Both the position numbers and the translations under genes were made by a program. Source: JAJZAM01 sp027391075 (lineage in GTDB: Bacteria > Actinomycetota > Acidimicrobiia > Acidimicrobiales > Palsa-688). From it: a stretch of DNA of 64,000 nucleotides. Positions 62,575 to 64,000 of the stretch are shown here, piece by piece. The notes under the pieces are model-generated. The model worked only from the letters and a program-made list of their open reading frames with translations. It was not told the origin of the DNA and ran no database searches. Every line of letters starts with the position of its first letter. The first letter of the stretch is position 1. The stretch is from the NCBI GenBank assembly GCA_027391075.1, contig DAHYHI010000135.1, positions 62,001 through 126,000 of the forward strand. The letters run 5' to 3'.

Positions 62575-62606
62575 CCCGCCGGCCATCCGGCTTTGACGGC
62601 GGCGGG
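62575..62606 (+). terminator. Possible hairpin after the Rpf-domain gene
   Basis: CCCGCC (62575-62580) pairs with GGCGGG (62601-62606), extended by one inner G-C pair, with a loop of 18 nt. Weak; the region is mostly GC repeats (GGCCCCGCC twice). Confidence 0.3.
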
Positions 62607-62640
62607 AAGGGCTGCTTGCAGTCGCGGCCTCTTCTAAGGA

Positions 62641-62646
62641 TAGGCT
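62641..62646 (+). promoter_or_regulatory. Leaderless-type -10 element (TAGGCT) of the PAP2 gene
   Basis: TAGGCT ends 6 nt before GTG 62653. TTGCAG at 62616-62621 is a possible -35 with a long (19-bp) spacer. Confidence 0.4.
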
Positions 62647-62652
62647 GAGAGA

Positions 62653-63504
62653 GTGATTCGCCCCGCTGACACCTCCGGGGGCGTCGATACTGACGGCACG
62701 CCGTCGACGGCGTCCGACGATCTGCTGGTAGAGGCCCGGAGGCCTGGGCGGGTTCGTACGACTGCTGCGCAGAGGAGCGAGATGAAGCTCGTCTGGTGGC
62801 ACGAGGTTGCGATAGTCGCCGCCTTCTACTTCGTTTACAGCGCCATACGAGACATCAACGGCACAAAGCCGGTGTCGGCGACTACCGCCCTCGCCAATGC
62901 GAAGATCATCATCAGCTTCGAGCGTCACCTGGACGTCTTCGTCGAACAGCACATCCAGCATTTCTTCTTGCAGAGCCACTTCGCTGTGGAAGTTCTCGAC
63001 GTATGGTATGGCACCACCCACTTCCTCGTCACGGGAGCCCTTCTGCTGGTTCTGTTCTACAAGTTTCCAGACCGCTACAGGATATGGCGTGACACTTTGG
63101 CCATCCTCACCGCTCTCGCTCTGATCGGATTCGCGGTTTTTCCGATGATGCCCCCCAGGCTGCTTCCGCCGAGCTACGGGTTCGTGGATACCCTCCGTGT
63201 CGTCGGTGGCCTGTGGAACTTCAACAGCGGCCCGATGAACGACGTTTCCAACCAGTACGCGGCTATGCCTAGCCTGCATTTCGCGTGGGCTCTTTGGTGC
63301 GGTCTGGCGCTGGCGGCGATGCTCAAGAAGCGGTGGGCTCGCTTCCTTGCCTACTGCTATCCGGCTGTCACCGTGGTATGCGTGATTGTCACCGCAAACC
63401 ATCTTTTCACAGACGTCGCAGCTGGTGGCGCGATAACCGTCCTCGGCTACGGCGGAGCCGTCGGTCTGCAATCTCTCCGGTCGCGGCGCTACAAGTGGAG
63501 CTAG
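62653..63504 (+). CDS. PAP2-superfamily phosphatase/transferase (Aur1/Ipt1-like)
   Basis: 283 residues, about six helices. The PAP2 motifs are reduced to MPSLHFAWAL (catalytic His of motif 2) and NHLFTDVAAGG (motif 3 with His and Asp); the layout matches the inositolphosphotransferase branch (PF14378), as in actinobacterial wall-lipid genes. Acts at the membrane on lipid phosphates. Next to a UbiA gene, as Rv3807c is next to Rv3806c in mycobacteria, which suggests a decaprenyl-phosphoryl-ribose phosphatase; that assignment is inference. GTG start with no ribosome site. Confidence 0.82.
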   Translation: MIRPADTSGGVDTDGTPSTASDDLLVEARRPGRVRTTAAQRSEMKLVWWHEVAIVAAFYFVYSAIRDINGTKPVSATTALANAKIIISFERHLDVFVEQHIQHFFLQSHFAVEVLDVWYGTTHFLVTGALLLVLFYKFPDRYRIWRDTLAILTALALIGFAVFPMMPPRLLPPSYGFVDTLRVVGGLWNFNSGPMNDVSNQYAAMPSLHFAWALWCGLALAAMLKKRWARFLAYCYPAVTVVCVIVTANHLFTDVAAGGAITVLGYGGAVGLQSLRSRRYKWS

Positions 63505-63536
63505 ACGGATCCCGGGCTTTACCTTCTGTTCGCTCC

Positions 63537-64000
63537 GTGACGGCTGAGGCCGGTCCCGGGTCGACTGGACCGGGCGCCCAGCCGAGGCGGTCCGCAGGGC
63601 TGGTAGCTGTCGGCGTGTTGCGCACCCTGAGGGTGAAGCAGTGGACCAAGAACGTGCTCGTGTTCGCGGCTCCCGGAGCGGCCGGCGTATTGACTCACAA
63701 GGTCGCACTCGAACGTTCGCTCGGAGCCTTTGCTCTGTTCTGCGCCGTCGCCGGCGGCACCTACCTTCTCAACGACGGCATGGACGCCGACGCCGATCGT
63801 CTTCACCCGACGAAACGGAACCGTCCTGTTGCCGCCGGAATCGTCAGCGTCCGCCTCGCTCTTGCTCTTGCGGTGCTGTTGATGGCCGGTTCAGTAGCCT
63901 TGGGCGCCCTGCTGCGACTCCAGTTGGGTCTCGTCTTAGGCATCTACGTGGCCGTCCAGATCGCCTACAGCAGCTACCTCAAGCACTTGCCGGTCTACGA
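63537..64000 (+). CDS. UbiA-family prenyltransferase, decaprenyl-phosphate phosphoribosyltransferase-like (3' partial)
   Basis: The window ends inside the gene, so about 154 residues are visible. It begins at GTG 63537 and reads LRTLRVKQWTKNVLVFAAP, then the metal/pyrophosphate motif NDGMDADADRLHPTKRNRP (NDxxDxxxD) and helices to SSYLKHLPVY at the end. The QWTKN and HPTKRNRPVAAG segments are closest in pattern to the enzyme that makes decaprenylphosphoryl-phosphoribose for arabinan synthesis (UbiA, Rv3806c). The start might be further upstream but no better codon is visible. Confidence 0.82.
   Translation, partial: MTAEAGPGSTGPGAQPRRSAGLVAVGVLRTLRVKQWTKNVLVFAAPGAAGVLTHKVALERSLGAFALFCAVAGGTYLLNDGMDADADRLHPTKRNRPVAAGIVSVRLALALAVLLMAGSVALGALLRLQLGLVLGIYVAVQIAYSSYLKHLPVY

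Noticed and set aside
62329..63708. Long open frame on the - strand (about 459 codons) across the Rpf, PAP2 and UbiA genes
   Set aside because: Arg/Ser/Pro-rich translation, no motif, and it runs opposite to three well-recognised genes. High-GC shadow.
1..64000. tRNA, rRNA, CRISPR arrays, insertion sequences, prophage genes
   Set aside because: No cloverleaf-like or rRNA-like segment was recognised in the short gaps, no regular direct repeats with spacers, no transposase, integrase or phage genes.

Overview
The window is high-GC bacterial DNA. It has short intergenic gaps (none above about 260 bp), many GTG and TTG starts, and many stop/start overlaps of the ATGA, GTGA and TTGA kinds. The gene content points to a free-living, aerobic actinobacterium. 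The evidence is a 14-gene nuo operon, an F420-type (Ddn-like) oxidoreductase, a resuscitation-promoting-factor domain, a DUF3097 protein, a TIGR03084 protein, FadE34-like and P450 lipid/steroid enzymes, and a PAP2 plus UbiA pair like the decaprenyl-phosphoribose genes. A deep-branching class such as Acidimicrobiia is my inference; I cannot run a search. No rRNA, tRNA, CRISPR array or insertion sequence was seen.

Layout. (1) 1-16284: nuoA (5' cut off by the window) to nuoN, a complete type I NADH dehydrogenase operon on the + strand, ending in a GC-rich hairpin. NuoA, NuoD, NuoE and NuoG carry extra low-complexity segments. (2) 16430-23329, - strand: a tandem-domain dCTP deaminase coupled to an MFS exporter, a steroid-type P450 with an F420-type oxidoreductase, and a large SEC-C protein of unknown function. 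(3) 23406-27482: a Fur-family regulator, acetoacetyl-CoA synthetase and an MFS protein. (4) 27659-31092: a redox cluster of a b-type cytochrome-like membrane protein, a Ser/Gly-rich exported protein, ApbE flavinyltransferase, a ferric-reductase-like membrane protein and a 3Fe-4S ferredoxin. (5) 31236-36924: an L,D-transpeptidase and a set of beta-oxidation/hydrolase genes. (6) 36951-40421: a PadR regulator, a perfect 12-bp palindrome, and a molybdate/tungstate-type ABC importer with permease and ATPase fused. (7) 40393-45667: an HtrA-like protease, a DHA2 MFS and an MMPL transporter. (8) 45699-53335: an acyl-CoA carboxylase/AtuA operon with a divergent acyl-CoA dehydrogenase. (9) 53411-61124: DUF3097, a DMT transporter, an amidohydrolase, and two tandem DHA2 MFS paralogues followed by a MerR regulator. 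(10) 61210-64000: an Rpf-like muralytic protein, a PAP2 phosphatase and the start of a UbiA prenyltransferase.

Functional picture: respiration (Nuo), a probable second membrane electron path based on flavinylation (ApbE cluster), fatty-acid/steroid/isoprenoid-type acyl-CoA catabolism, export pumps, and cell-wall synthesis and remodelling. Many single genes start 5-9 nt after a TANNNT hexamer with no clear Shine-Dalgarno, which suggests leaderless mRNAs. Genes inside operons usually have AGGAGG-like sites. The most unusual object is the Ser/Gly-rich protein next to apbE. It has two SGAT motifs in a 15-bp tandem repeat and no recognisable FMN_bind domain.
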